6,358 nucleotides of DNA from Flavobacterium sp. (GTDB lineage Bacteria > Bacteroidota > Bacteroidia > Flavobacteriales > Flavobacteriaceae). Position 1 is the stretch's first letter. Every line of letters begins with the position of its first letter. Of this stretch, positions 1 through 6,245 are shown piece by piece. A model generated the notes under the pieces. That model had not been told where the DNA came from and did no database searches. It saw nothing but the letters and a program-made list of their open reading frames with translations. The stretch covers positions 1 through 6,358 of the forward strand of contig JAHEBK010000105.1 in assembly GCA_024642295.1 (NCBI GenBank). The letters run 5' to 3'. The translations under genes and the position numbers were made by a program.

Positions 1-580
1 CGCCATCAAGTGTTATATCTTGTGGGTTTTCAAATTTTTTACTTCTTTCTCCAATGCTGAAATAAAGAAACCCTTGATTGTCAAAAGCTATTCTAGAACC
101 AAAATGAACTCCAGCTTTAGTATCTGGTGTCGCTTTGTATAGTACTTCAATTTGTGTCAAGCTATCATTAACTAATTTAGTTCTAATTAGTTTTGTATTT
201 CCTCCTTCACCCTCTATACTTTCGTCAGAGTATGTCAAATATATCCAGCCATTTTTCTCATAATTTGGGTGAAGTGCAATATCGAGTAATCCTCCTTGCC
301 CTCGTTTATAGACTTTAGGGACATTTTTAACTTCGGTTTTCACACCATTCTTAACATGAAAAAGGATGCCGCTTCTTTCCGTTATTAATAAAGAGCTATC
401 GGGTAACATAGCCATCCCCCATGGGATACTTATATCTGTGGCAACTGGTTGTAAGGTGTAATTTACAACTTCATTTTCGAGAGTAATGTTGTTTTGTTTG
501 ACCTGTGATGTACAATTAATAATAAAAAACAAAACGAAAAGTGGACTGAATTTAATCATAGTCATATATTTTTTGATCAT
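1..580 (-). CDS. PQQ-dependent glucose/sorbosone dehydrogenase-type beta-propeller lipoprotein, 5' part only
   Basis: This is an open frame of 193 codons that runs off the left edge, so only the N-terminal part is present. Three in-frame ATGs lie at 580, 565 and 559. I chose 580 because it gives a basic MIKK start before the hydrophobic stretch F11-I21, but 559 is equally possible. Cys23 after that stretch (FIINC-TSQ) suggests a lipoprotein, although the lipobox is loose. Family landmarks in order are IPWGMAMLPD (52-61), the GQGGLLDIALHP segment (94-105), WIYLTYSD (112-119) and HFGSRIAF (159-166), followed by LYFSIGER. His159 aligns with the catalytic base of soluble PQQ glucose dehydrogenases. 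Members oxidise aldose sugars or related substrates with PQQ, but the substrate of this one cannot be told. It lies 146 bp downstream of the thioredoxin-like gene on the same strand. No TAnnTTTG box or clear terminator is visible between them, so cotranscription is possible. Confidence 0.85.
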   Translation of the reverse strand, partial: MIKKYMTMIKFSPLFVLFFIINCTSQVKQNNITLENEVVNYTLQPVATDISIPWGMAMLPDSSLLITERSGILFHVKNGVKTEVKNVPKVYKRGQGGLLDIALHPNYEKNGWIYLTYSDESIEGEGGNTKLIRTKLVNDSLTQIEVLYKATPDTKAGVHFGSRIAFDNQGFLYFSIGERSKKFENPQDITLDG

Positions 581-726
581 TTCAACTTAAGATAGATGCG
601 CTAATGTGTTATTGAAATAATAAAAATAGTCTTTTTTGTGTAAAATACCATCCTACTCTTCTATACTTTGTTTTTTTGAAATAAGTTTTTTGAATGTTTT
701 AATGTTTTAGAATCAATAGTTTAAAG

Positions 727-1863
727 CTACTCAGTATTTGCTTTGTCAATTGCAAAAGACATTCTATTTATGATGTCCGATTTGTATCCAACTTCAAATA
801 ATTGTATGATTCCGTTTTTGTCTATAACAATATTAGTAGGATAGGCAGTTACATCTAAATCAGATGCGATATCTCTTCCTTCAGAAATGACTTCATAGTT
901 GAGTTTGATTTTCTTGAAAAATTCTTTTATTTTATAATCCTCATCTAAGGCTACGGCAATAAAATGTACTTTTTGATCCTTGTATTTTTGCTTTAGTTCG
1001 TTTAGTTTGGGGATTTCAGCTTTACAAGGTGCGCAGGTTGTAAACCAAAAATTAAGAACAACAACATCTCCCAACATTTTTTTTGTATCTAATTTTTTGC
1101 CGTCTAATGTGTAATTTTTGATGAAAGAAGCTTTTTTACCAAGATACTTATAGCTTATTTCTTTATATTTTTCATCGGATTCTTTTTTACTTATTTTGTA
1201 TTCCTCTAAGGTTTGTATTTGAAAATCATCCATAGCATAAAAACTTTCAGGGAGATGCTCATAAGTAATTTTTTTAGCAACCACGGTGTAATGACCAAAT
1301 TGTTTACTATAGCCTGGAAATTGAAGTAAGAAGCCATCAATTTTAAATTGTCTACAATATCTTAAGCCCAATTTCTTGGTATAAAATACTTCTACAGGTC
1401 TTCCATTCATTATGACAAAACCTTTTTCACAGGGAAAATCGCATATCGTTTTTGATTCTATATTTGGTATCAATTCTACTGTTAATTTGGGTTCTTTAAA
1501 ATCATAAACTATGGATTTTTTTGAAGTACTAAAAATAGAATTACTATACACTTTTCGATCATTATAATCTAAAAGTGTGTAATGATTAATTTGAGAATTG
1601 TTTTTAAATTCTCTTTCAATCATTTTGTCTTTATTGAAAGCAAGAGTTACTTCTCTTAAACGATCTGTTGAATTTACTTCTTCTGGGGATAATTGTTTTT
1701 CATAGATTACATCATATAGGATCAAGATGTCATTTTTAATACTATTAGCCTCAGCAGTTTTCCACTGAGAAAAACAATTACTCCCAAACATCAGAAGGAT
1801 ACAATAGAATGCATTTTTATAGTTAGTTTTATTTTTGTTCCAAAAAAGCGTTGGTTTTTTCAT
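727..1863 (-). CDS. Exported TlpA-like thioredoxin-family protein with a large N-terminal domain
   Basis: The protein has 378 residues. A signal peptide spans about 17-33 (hydrophobic FYCILLMFG, then NCFSQ). Cleavage after Gln33 fits; lipidation at Cys30 is less likely because SN precedes it. The C-terminal domain (about 240-378) is a TlpA/ResA-type thioredoxin fold. It has WFTTCAPC with redox cysteines 277 and 280, followed by KAEIPKL, and the cis-proline motif AYPTNIVIDKNG at Pro342. Such domains reduce or exchange disulfides in the periplasm or on the outer face of the envelope. The N-terminal 200 residues are less clear. The segment 139-180, with Cys141, Cys145 and Cys170, NGRPVEVFYT and then IDGFLLQFPG, resembles the GLPGLI-type envelope proteins of Bacteroidetes, but that is my inference. 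Upstream only an imperfect -7 box is visible (TATTCTTG, 1929-1922). The gene is divergent from mtgA, with 279 bp between them. The redox partner is unknown. Confidence 0.85.
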   Translation of the reverse strand: MKKPTLFWNKNKTNYKNAFYCILLMFGSNCFSQWKTAEANSIKNDILILYDVIYEKQLSPEEVNSTDRLREVTLAFNKDKMIEREFKNNSQINHYTLLDYNDRKVYSNSIFSTSKKSIVYDFKEPKLTVELIPNIESKTICDFPCEKGFVIMNGRPVEVFYTKKLGLRYCRQFKIDGFLLQFPGYSKQFGHYTVVAKKITYEHLPESFYAMDDFQIQTLEEYKISKKESDEKYKEISYKYLGKKASFIKNYTLDGKKLDTKKMLGDVVVLNFWFTTCAPCKAEIPKLNELKQKYKDQKVHFIAVALDEDYKIKEFFKKIKLNYEVISEGRDIASDLDVTAYPTNIVIDKNGIIQLFEVGYKSDIINRMSFAIDKANTE

Positions 1864-2007
1864 ATTTGAGTGTGTTGTTCTTTTACGGTCAAATTATTAA
1901 AATACTTAAAGAAATAGTTTACAAGAATACAGATTATTTTTAATAAAATTATCAAAAAACACTATTTTCCTACTCGTTACAAATTGCATGTTTTTCTTTC
2001 TGTTTAT

Positions 2008-2037
2008 TTTGCAAGATTAGAATTGATTGTATCTTTG
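2008..2037 (+). promoter_or_regulatory. Promoter of mtgA (TTTG, 18-bp spacer, TATCTTTG)
   Basis: TTTG at 2008-2011 and TATCTTTG at 2030-2037 are 18 bp apart. This matches the Bacteroidetes primary sigma consensus (TTG/TTTG at -33, TAnnTTTG at -7). It predicts a transcript start near 2042-2045 and a leader of about 100 nt before mtgA, long enough to hold the inverted repeat just downstream. Confidence 0.65.
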
Positions 2038-2050
2038 AGCTTTATTTGTA

Positions 2051-2097
2051 AAATGAATTGTATTTACTGTTATTTTTTTGAGTACTACAATTCATTT
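2051..2097 (+). promoter_or_regulatory. 12-bp perfect inverted repeat in the mtgA leader
   Basis: AAATGAATTGTA (2051-2062) and TACAATTCATTT (2086-2097) are exact reverse complements with a 23-nt loop. The structure starts a few nucleotides after the predicted transcript start. A third copy of the AATTGTA core at 2109-2115 could pair instead with 2086-2092, and that weaker hairpin is followed by seven Ts (2118-2124). The repeat itself is certain. Its role (leader hairpin, attenuator-like switch, or protein-binding palindrome between divergent genes) is not known. Confidence 0.5.
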
Positions 2098-2142
2098 CGT
2101 TAAATTGCAATTGTACGTTTTTTTAAAAAATACATTTTAAAA

Positions 2143-2889
2143 ATGGGAGTAAAAGTAACGCCAAAGAAAACCACCAAAAGGCCAGCGAAAAAACAAAATT
2201 CGAATGCTACGAGTAGTAAATTAAAGCTTTTTATTGTAAAGCTTATTTTATGGTTTTTTGGACTTTCTATATTTTTTGTTGTAGTCTTTAAGTTTGTTCC
2301 TGTTCCGTTGACGCCTCTTATGGTTATCCGTATTATCGAAAATAAGACATCAGGTAAAGATGCTGTTTTTAGTCACGACTGGGAACCTCTTGAAAATATT
2401 TCGATGAATTTACAAAAGGCAGTCATAGCTAGTGAAGATGGTTTGTTTTTGAAACACAGCGGTTTTGATTTTAGTGCTATGCAAAAAGCATATAAAAACA
2501 ATGAAAGAGGAAGACGTATTAAAGGAGGAAGCACCATTTCACAACAAACTGCTAAGAATGTTTTCCTTTGGCAAGGGCGTAGCTATATTCGAAAAGGATT
2601 AGAGGCTTATTTTACCGTTTTGATAGAATTTATTTGGGGTAAAGAACGCATCATGGAAGTGTATCTTAACAGTATTGAAATGGGAGATGGAATCTATGGC
2701 GCTCAAGCTGCCTCACAATATTGGTATCGAAAAGATTGTACCAGCCTAACTCCAATTCAAGCTGCTGGAATTGCCGCCATATTACCCAATCCACGAAAAT
2801 ACAAAGCAACCAGTTCTTCATCATATATTAATGGTAGAAAGTCAAAAATCGTCAAAATCATGAGGACGGTAGGAACTGTGAAATACTAA
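2143..2889 (+). CDS. mtgA: Monofunctional peptidoglycan glycosyltransferase (GT51)
   Basis: The 248-residue protein polymerises lipid II into glycan strands at the outer face of the inner membrane and lacks a transpeptidase domain. A Lys/Arg-rich cytoplasmic tail (1-28) precedes one membrane segment (about 29-50). The GT51 domain follows with its signature motifs. IASEDGLFLKHSGFDF (95-110) contains the catalytic Glu98. KGGSTISQQTAKNVFL (127-142) follows. KERIMEVYLNSIEMG (167-181) has Glu172 in the position of the second conserved glutamate, and then comes GIYGAQAASQYWY (183-195). The length is normal for MtgA and all key residues are present. The ATG at 2143 is the only sensible start, because an in-frame stop lies at 2101. 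The gene stands alone, with its own promoter upstream and a strong terminator downstream. Confidence 0.95.
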   Translation: MGVKVTPKKTTKRPAKKQNSNATSSKLKLFIVKLILWFFGLSIFFVVVFKFVPVPLTPLMVIRIIENKTSGKDAVFSHDWEPLENISMNLQKAVIASEDGLFLKHSGFDFSAMQKAYKNNERGRRIKGGSTISQQTAKNVFLWQGRSYIRKGLEAYFTVLIEFIWGKERIMEVYLNSIEMGDGIYGAQAASQYWYRKDCTSLTPIQAAGIAAILPNPRKYKATSSSSYINGRKSKIVKIMRTVGTVKY

Positions 2890-2948
2890 ACGTTCTAAAA
2901 CGGATTTTTTTGATAGATACATAATAATTCTTAATATATACCCATCAA

Positions 2949-2982
2949 AAAAGGCTGTCCGAATATTTCCGAACAGCCTTTT
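2949..2982. terminator. Bidirectional intrinsic terminator between mtgA and the MORN-variant gene
   Basis: AAAAGGCTGT (2949-2958) pairs perfectly with ACAGCCTTTT (2973-2982) around a 14-nt loop. A run of As on the left (2947-2952) becomes Ts on the minus strand, and TTTT lies on the right. It therefore serves the convergent ends of mtgA (stop 2889, plus) and the small exported protein (stop 3006, minus). Confidence 0.88.
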
Positions 2983-3005
2983 CAAATAATAATAAACTTA
3001 TTGTA

Positions 3006-3353
3006 TTAATTAGTGGCAACAGCCTCTCTTTTCCAGTTTTTTACTGCTACAATTTTATTAGAAGCATAATCCACTTCGTTAAGTGAACTGTCATTCCATA
3101 AAAACCATTTCCCTACTTTTGTTCCATTATCATATTCTGCAATAGCTATTTTATTGCCATTTTCATCATAGGATACCCATTCTCCATGAAGTTTCCCGTT
3201 TTTAAATGTTCCTTGTTGTTGTACTTGACCGTTGTCATAATAATAAGTTGCCATAACGGTATTGTTTTTTGTAACTTCTAATTTTGGTTTCCCTTCATTT
3301 GCAAATAACATTCCTGAAAGTAACACTGCTCCTAATACTATATATTTTTTCAT
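3006..3353 (-). CDS. Small exported MORN-variant repeat protein, copy 1 (YwqK-type family)
   Basis: The 115-residue protein has a signal peptide (1-18, ending GMLFA), so it is periplasmic or surface located. The rest consists of three 24-residue repeats of the MORN_2 type. Repeat 1 is about 38-59 (YYDNGQ to KNGKLHGEW). Repeat 2 is 62-83 (YDENGN to NGTKVGKW). Repeat 3 is 86-107 and degenerate (WNDSSL to VKNW). Tryptophans 59, 83 and 107 keep exact 24-residue spacing. Automatic pipelines often label such proteins 'YwqK family antitoxin', but there is no toxin partner here and the protein is secreted, so I would not use that name. Function is unknown; MORN-like repeats in other proteins contribute to membrane or protein contacts. 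It is about two thirds identical to the gene at 3535-3882, evidently a tandem duplicate. It has its own promoter (box at 3381-3388) about 27 nt before the ATG. Confidence 0.85.
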   Translation of the reverse strand: MKKYIVLGAVLLSGMLFANEGKPKLEVTKNNTVMATYYYDNGQVQQQGTFKNGKLHGEWVSYDENGNKIAIAEYDNGTKVGKWFLWNDSSLNEVDYASNKIVAVKNWKREAVATN

Positions 3354-3380
3354 GGTCTAAAGTTTTATTGATTTGTTTTC

Positions 3381-3437
3381 CAAATGTAAAAACATTATTT
3401 ACATAAAAAAAACAATTTGGTAACAATTTGGTAACAT
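3381..3437 (-). promoter_or_regulatory. Promoter of MORN-variant copy 1 with tandem 11-bp operator-like repeat
   Basis: Read on the minus strand, the -7 box TACATTTG lies at 3388-3381. Upstream, two perfect head-to-tail copies of TTACCAAATTG occupy 3434-3413. The last TTG is 24 nt from the -7 box, slightly farther than a usual -33 element. The repeats therefore look like an activator site that covers or replaces the -33 region. The same arrangement precedes copy 2. Confidence 0.6.
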
Positions 3438-3459
3438 AGGTGAAAACTTAACATTGGAA
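3397..3459. repeat. Duplicated upstream block, copy A
   Basis: Positions 3397-3437 match 3936-3976 at 39 of 41 positions without gaps. After a short variable stretch, AAAACTTAACATTGGAA (3443-3459) is identical to 3983-3999. The block lies upstream of MORN-variant copy 1 and includes its tandem 11-mers. It belongs to a larger gene duplication whose other end is visible as 24 identical bases at 3021-3044 and 3553-3576. Confidence 0.9.
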
Positions 3460-3471
3460 ATCAATTTTAGT

Positions 3472-3507
3472 AAAAAAATAAAGGCTTCCATTAGTTGAGA
3501 AATCCTT
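3472..3507 (-). terminator. Possible terminator of MORN-variant copy 2
   Basis: On the minus strand, AAGGATTTC (3507-3499) pairs with GGAAGCCTT (3489-3481). The stem has one internal mismatch and one G-T pair, and the loop is 9 nt. It is followed by TA and seven Ts (3478-3472). The stem is modest, but it sits 28 bp after the stop of copy 2 and upstream of the copy 1 promoter block. This fits two separate transcription units. Confidence 0.45.
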
Positions 3508-3534
3508 ATTTTATTTAGGAAAAACCATTAATTA

Positions 3535-3882
3535 TTATTCGTCATTAGCAATAGCCTCTCTTTTCCAGTTTTTTACACTTGCAATTCTGTTGTTAGAATA
3601 GTCAACTTCATTCAAGGAACTTTTATTCCAATGAAACCATTTACCTATTTTTTGACCTTTATCATAAGTAGCAACTGCTGTTTTGTTTCCTTCAGTATCA
3701 TAAGAAGTCCACTCGCCATGAAGTTTCCCATTTTTAAAGAATCCTTCTTGGAAAATTTGACCGTTATCATGATAGTAAGTGGCTTTAACCATATTGTTTA
3801 CTGCTTCTAGCTTTGGTTGTAAGTTTTGAGAAAATAACATTCCCGATACTAATAATGCTGTGATGATTATATATTTTTTCAT
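3535..3882 (-). CDS. Small exported MORN-variant repeat protein, copy 2 (YwqK-type family)
   Basis: The 115-residue paralogue of the gene at 3006-3353 shares, by my count, about 76 of 115 positions. The signal peptide ends LFSQ (cleavage after Gln19), a typical flavobacterial site. The three 24-residue MORN-variant repeats fall at about 37-58, 61-82 and 85-106. KNGKLHGEW, GKWF, SSLNEVDY and VKNWKREA are strictly shared with copy 1. The divergent positions are mostly in the linker after the signal peptide and at single sites within the repeats. Both copies look intact and the strongest conservation is in the repeats, so both are probably functional. The gene is divergent from aspS (234 bp apart) and has its own -7 box 38 nt before the ATG. 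The biological role is unknown. Confidence 0.85.
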   Translation of the reverse strand: MKKYIIITALLVSGMLFSQNLQPKLEAVNNMVKATYYHDNGQIFQEGFFKNGKLHGEWTSYDTEGNKTAVATYDKGQKIGKWFHWNKSSLNEVDYSNNRIASVKNWKREAIANDE

Positions 3883-3920
3883 TTTTAAAGAAGATTTAGA
3901 GGGTTAATAAAGTATTATAA

Positions 3921-3976
3921 CAAATATAAGGCATAATTTACATTAATAAAACAATTTGGTAACAATTTGGTAACAT
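3921..3976 (-). promoter_or_regulatory. Promoter of MORN-variant copy 2 with tandem 11-bp operator-like repeat
   Basis: On the minus strand, the -7 box TATATTTG lies at 3928-3921. Two perfect copies of TTACCAAATTG lie upstream at 3973-3952, ending 23 nt from the box. The layout matches that of copy 1 to within one nucleotide, while the sequence between box and start codon is not conserved. This argues that the repeat and its spacing are what selection keeps. Confidence 0.62.
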
Positions 3977-3999
3977 TGAGTAAAAACTTAACATTGGAA
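3936..3999. repeat. Duplicated upstream block, copy B
   Basis: This is the partner of the block at 3397-3459. It holds the tandem 11-mers (3952-3973) and the distal conserved element AAAACTTAACATTGGAA (3983-3999). The distal element's minus-strand reading, CCAATGTTAAG, loosely resembles the 11-mer and could be a third, degenerate site. Confidence 0.88.
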
Positions 4000-4067
4000 T
4001 TTTTTAAAAACTATTTTGATTTTACTTAAAAAAGTAAATTTCTCAATTCATTCTTCATAATTAGTCC

Positions 4068-4075
4068 TAAATTTG
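4068..4075 (+). promoter_or_regulatory. -7 box of the aspS promoter (TAAATTTG)
   Basis: TAAATTTG followed by CACCC is a good match to the Bacteroidetes -7 element. It predicts a start near 4080 and a leader of about 36 nt. No convincing -33 TTG is present at the usual distance. A 7-bp inverted repeat, TTTACTT / AAGTAAA (4021-4027, 4032-4038), lies just upstream of that position. Confidence 0.6.
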
Positions 4076-4116
4076 CACCCGAGTCTAAAAAAAGACGAAA
4101 TAATAAAATTTTGGAT

Positions 4117-5871
4117 ATGTATAGAAGTCATAATTGCGGAGAACTGAACGCATCACACATAAACACTGAAGTTACACTTGCTGGTTGGGTACAAAAATCT
4201 AGGGACAAAGGTTTTATGAACTGGGTTGATTTGAGAGACCGTTATGGAATTACACAACTTATTTTTGACGAAAGTCGAACTGATAAAACCGTTTTTGAAT
4301 TAGCCAAAACATTAGGAAGAGAATTTGTTGTTCAAGTGAAAGGAATTGTGATTGAACGTGAAGCCAAAAACAAAAACATTCCAACAGGTGAAATTGAAAT
4401 TTTAGTTTCAGAATTAAACATATTAAATGCATCTATAACGCCTCCATTTACTATTGAAGATGAAACAGATGGTGGTGAAGATATCCGAATGAAATACCGT
4501 TACCTGGATATCCGAAGAAATCCTGTAAAAAACAGTTTGCTTTTCCGTCACAAAGTAGCGATGGAAGTTCGTAAGTACTTATCTGATTTGGAATTTTGTG
4601 AAGTAGAAACACCTTATCTTATCAAATCTACTCCTGAGGGAGCTAGAGATTTTGTGGTACCTTCTCGAATGAACGAAGGACAATTTTATGCTTTACCACA
4701 ATCACCACAAACTTTTAAGCAATTATTGATGGTAGGTGGAATGGATAAGTATTTTCAGATTGTAAAATGTTTCCGTGATGAAGATTTACGTGCGGATCGT
4801 CAGCCAGAATTTACACAAATCGATTGCGAAATGGCGTTTGTAGAACAAGAGGATATTTTAAATATTTTCGAAGGGTTGACACGTCATTTGTTGAAAGAAC
4901 TTAAGGGAGTTGAAGTAGCTAAATTTCCTCGTATGACCTATGAGCATGCGATGAAAACTTATGGAAATGACAAGCCGGACATTCGCTTTGGAATGGAGTT
5001 TGGTGAATTGAACGAATTTGCACAACATAAAGAATTCCCAGTATTCAATGCTGCAGAATTGGTTGTAGGAATTGCAGTGCCAGGAGCAGGGAATTATACA
5101 CGTAAAGAAATTGATGCTCTGATTGAATGGGTAAAACGTCCTCAAGTAGGGGCTAGTGGAATGGTTTATGTAAAGTGTAATGAAGACGGAAGCTATAAAT
5201 CATCGGTAGATAAATTTTATGACCAAGACGATTTAGCAAATTGGGCAAAAGTTACTAGTGCTAAAGCTGGTGATATGATTTTTGTATTGTCAGGTCCTGC
5301 TAATAAAACAAGAGCGCAACTGAGTGCTTTACGTATGGAACTTGCTACTCGTTTAGGACTAAGAAAATCAGATGAATTTGCACCATTATGGGTAGTTGAT
5401 TTTCCATTACTAGAGTTTGATGAAGAAAGCAATCGTTACCATGCCATGCACCATCCATTTACATCTCCTAAACCAGAGGATATGTATTTATTAGAAACCC
5501 ATCCAGGTGATGTACGTGCCAATGCCTACGACATGGTATTAAATGGAAATGAAATCGGTGGGGGTTCGATTCGTATTCACGATAAAGAAACCCAACAACT
5601 AATGTTCAAATATTTAGGCTTTACCGAAGAAGAAGCAAAAGCTCAATTTGGTTTCCTTATGGATGCTTTTCAGTTTGGCGCTCCACCTCATGGAGGATTA
5701 GCTTTTGGTTTGGATCGATTAGTTGCTATATTAGGAGGGCAAGAAACCATTAGAGATTTTATTGCGTTCCCAAAAAATAACTCAGGAAGAGATGTAATGA
5801 TTGATGCTCCTTCCCAAATAGATAGTCAACAGTTAAAGGAACTACATATTGTTATTAATGCAAATAATTAG
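4117..5871 (+). CDS. aspS: Aspartyl-tRNA synthetase (class II, bacterial type)
   Basis: The enzyme charges tRNA-Asp with aspartate using ATP in the cytoplasm. I start it at the ATG at 4117 ([10 protein letters not shown], 584 residues). A TTG at 4111 is in frame but would only add two residues. Residues 1-105 form the OB-fold anticodon-binding domain ([10 protein letters not shown], then VDLRDRYG). The catalytic core has motif 1 near 151-178, [11 protein letters not shown] at 195-205, motif 2 [18 protein letters not shown] at 219-236 with the ATP-binding arginine 220, and motif 3 [15 protein letters not shown] at 527-541 with Arg534. The bacterial GAD insertion domain lies at about 285-415. 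Length and motifs are normal. Residue 31 is Lys, not the His known from some non-discriminating enzymes, which weakly favours a tRNA-Asp-specific enzyme. The gene is apparently monocistronic. Confidence 0.97.
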   Translation: MYRSHNCGELNASHINTEVTLAGWVQKSRDKGFMNWVDLRDRYGITQLIFDESRTDKTVFELAKTLGREFVVQVKGIVIEREAKNKNIPTGEIEILVSELNILNASITPPFTIEDETDGGEDIRMKYRYLDIRRNPVKNSLLFRHKVAMEVRKYLSDLEFCEVETPYLIKSTPEGARDFVVPSRMNEGQFYALPQSPQTFKQLLMVGGMDKYFQIVKCFRDEDLRADRQPEFTQIDCEMAFVEQEDILNIFEGLTRHLLKELKGVEVAKFPRMTYEHAMKTYGNDKPDIRFGMEFGELNEFAQHKEFPVFNAAELVVGIAVPGAGNYTRKEIDALIEWVKRPQVGASGMVYVKCNEDGSYKSSVDKFYDQDDLANWAKVTSAKAGDMIFVLSGPANKTRAQLSALRMELATRLGLRKSDEFAPLWVVDFPLLEFDEESNRYHAMHHPFTSPKPEDMYLLETHPGDVRANAYDMVLNGNEIGGGSIRIHDKETQQLMFKYLGFTEEEAKAQFGFLMDAFQFGAPPHGGLAFGLDRLVAILGGQETIRDFIAFPKNNSGRDVMIDAPSQIDSQQLKELHIVINANN

Positions 5872-5942
5872 GCGAAAACGCTGAATATCAATTATTTTTA
5901 CAAAAAAATACACAATAATGATGATTGTATTATATTAAATAT

Positions 5943-5950
5943 TACATTTG
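5943..5950 (+). promoter_or_regulatory. -7 box of the cold-shock gene promoter (TACATTTG)
   Basis: TACATTTG matches TAnnTTTG exactly. The nearest upstream TTG (5925-5927) is only 15 bp away, shorter than usual, so the -33 element is uncertain. The predicted start near 5956 would give a leader of only about 25 nt. Confidence 0.55.
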
Positions 5951-5979
5951 TCTCATTATAAATTATTATTACTATTACA

Positions 5980-6174
5980 ATGCGTACAGGTACAGTTAAA
6001 TTTTTCAATGAGTCTAAAGGTTACGGATTCATTACAGACGAAGAAACAGGAAAAGACATTTTCGTTCATGCTTCAGGAATCAACGCGGAAGAATTACGCG
6101 AAGGTGACAGAGTTAGTTACGAAGAAGAAGAAGGAAGAAAAGGTAAAGTTGCTGCTCAAGTAGCAGTTATCTAA
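5980..6174 (+). CDS. Cold-shock-domain protein (CspA family)
   Basis: The 64-residue protein is one complete cold-shock domain, a five-stranded OB fold that binds single-stranded RNA and DNA and acts as an RNA chaperone or antiterminator. RNP1 is KGYGFI (13-18) and RNP2 is DIFVHAS (26-32). The N-terminus RTGTVKFFNESKGYGF and the C-terminus GDRVSYEEEEGRKGKVAAQV are standard for the family. Phe8 or Phe9 stands where many proteobacterial CspA proteins have Trp; this is common in Bacteroidetes. The surface is acidic in the 47-51 loop (YEEEE). It follows aspS by 108 bp but has its own -7 box and a strong terminator, so it is probably a single-gene unit. Whether it is cold-induced cannot be read from the sequence. 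Confidence 0.95.
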   Translation: MRTGTVKFFNESKGYGFITDEETGKDIFVHASGINAEELREGDRVSYEEEEGRKGKVAAQVAVI

Positions 6175-6215
6175 GCATAAAAATTCATTTTTTATTGCCA
6201 ACGAATGTTGAAAAG

Positions 6216-6245
6216 AAGCCGTCTCAAAACTGAGGCGGTTTTTTT
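6216..6245 (+). terminator. Intrinsic terminator of the cold-shock gene
   Basis: AAGCCGTCTCA (6216-6226) pairs with TGAGGCGGTTT (6231-6241) through a stem of about 11 bp with two G-T pairs. The loop is AAAC, and the T run extends to 6245. It lies about 40 bp after the csp stop and is the classic intrinsic form. Confidence 0.9.

Noticed and set aside
581..726. Separate promoter for the sugar dehydrogenase-type gene
   Set aside because: No TAnnTTTG box is present on the minus strand in this gap, and only A/T runs such as the repeated TTTTTTGAA are seen. Cotranscription with the thioredoxin-like gene cannot be excluded or shown.
2891..2952. Additional hairpins after mtgA (CGTT / AACG at 2891-2902, and TTTTTTGAT / ATCAAAAAA at 2906-2914 and 2944-2952)
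   Set aside because: The first has only a 4-bp stem. The second is an A/T-run pairing over a 29-nt loop. The strong hairpin at 2949-2982 explains termination better.
3006..3882. The two MORN-variant genes as a toxin-antitoxin system
   Set aside because: Both are secreted paralogues of one family with separate promoters, and no toxin-like partner is nearby. The antitoxin label comes from database naming only.
4083..4096. GTCT / AGAC inverted repeat in the aspS leader as a regulatory hairpin or T-box
   Set aside because: A 4-bp stem is too short, and the leader of about 36 nt cannot hold a T-box or similar riboswitch.
4858..5145. Open frame of 95 codons on the minus strand inside aspS
   Set aside because: It lies entirely within the conserved aspS coding region, encodes no recognisable motif and has no promoter. 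It is a chance antisense frame.
5217..5432. Open frame of 71 codons on the minus strand inside aspS
   Set aside because: Serine- and alanine-rich antisense shadow of aspS, without any supporting signal.
5871..5882. GCG-AAAA-CGC mini-hairpin directly after the aspS stop as a terminator
   Set aside because: The stem is only 3-4 bp and no T run follows directly. I see no convincing terminator for aspS, so some read-through into the cold-shock gene is possible.
5948..6163. Plus-strand open frame overlapping the cold-shock gene in another frame
   Set aside because: It overlaps almost all of the clear cold-shock domain gene, and its start overlaps the predicted -7 box. It is a shadow frame.
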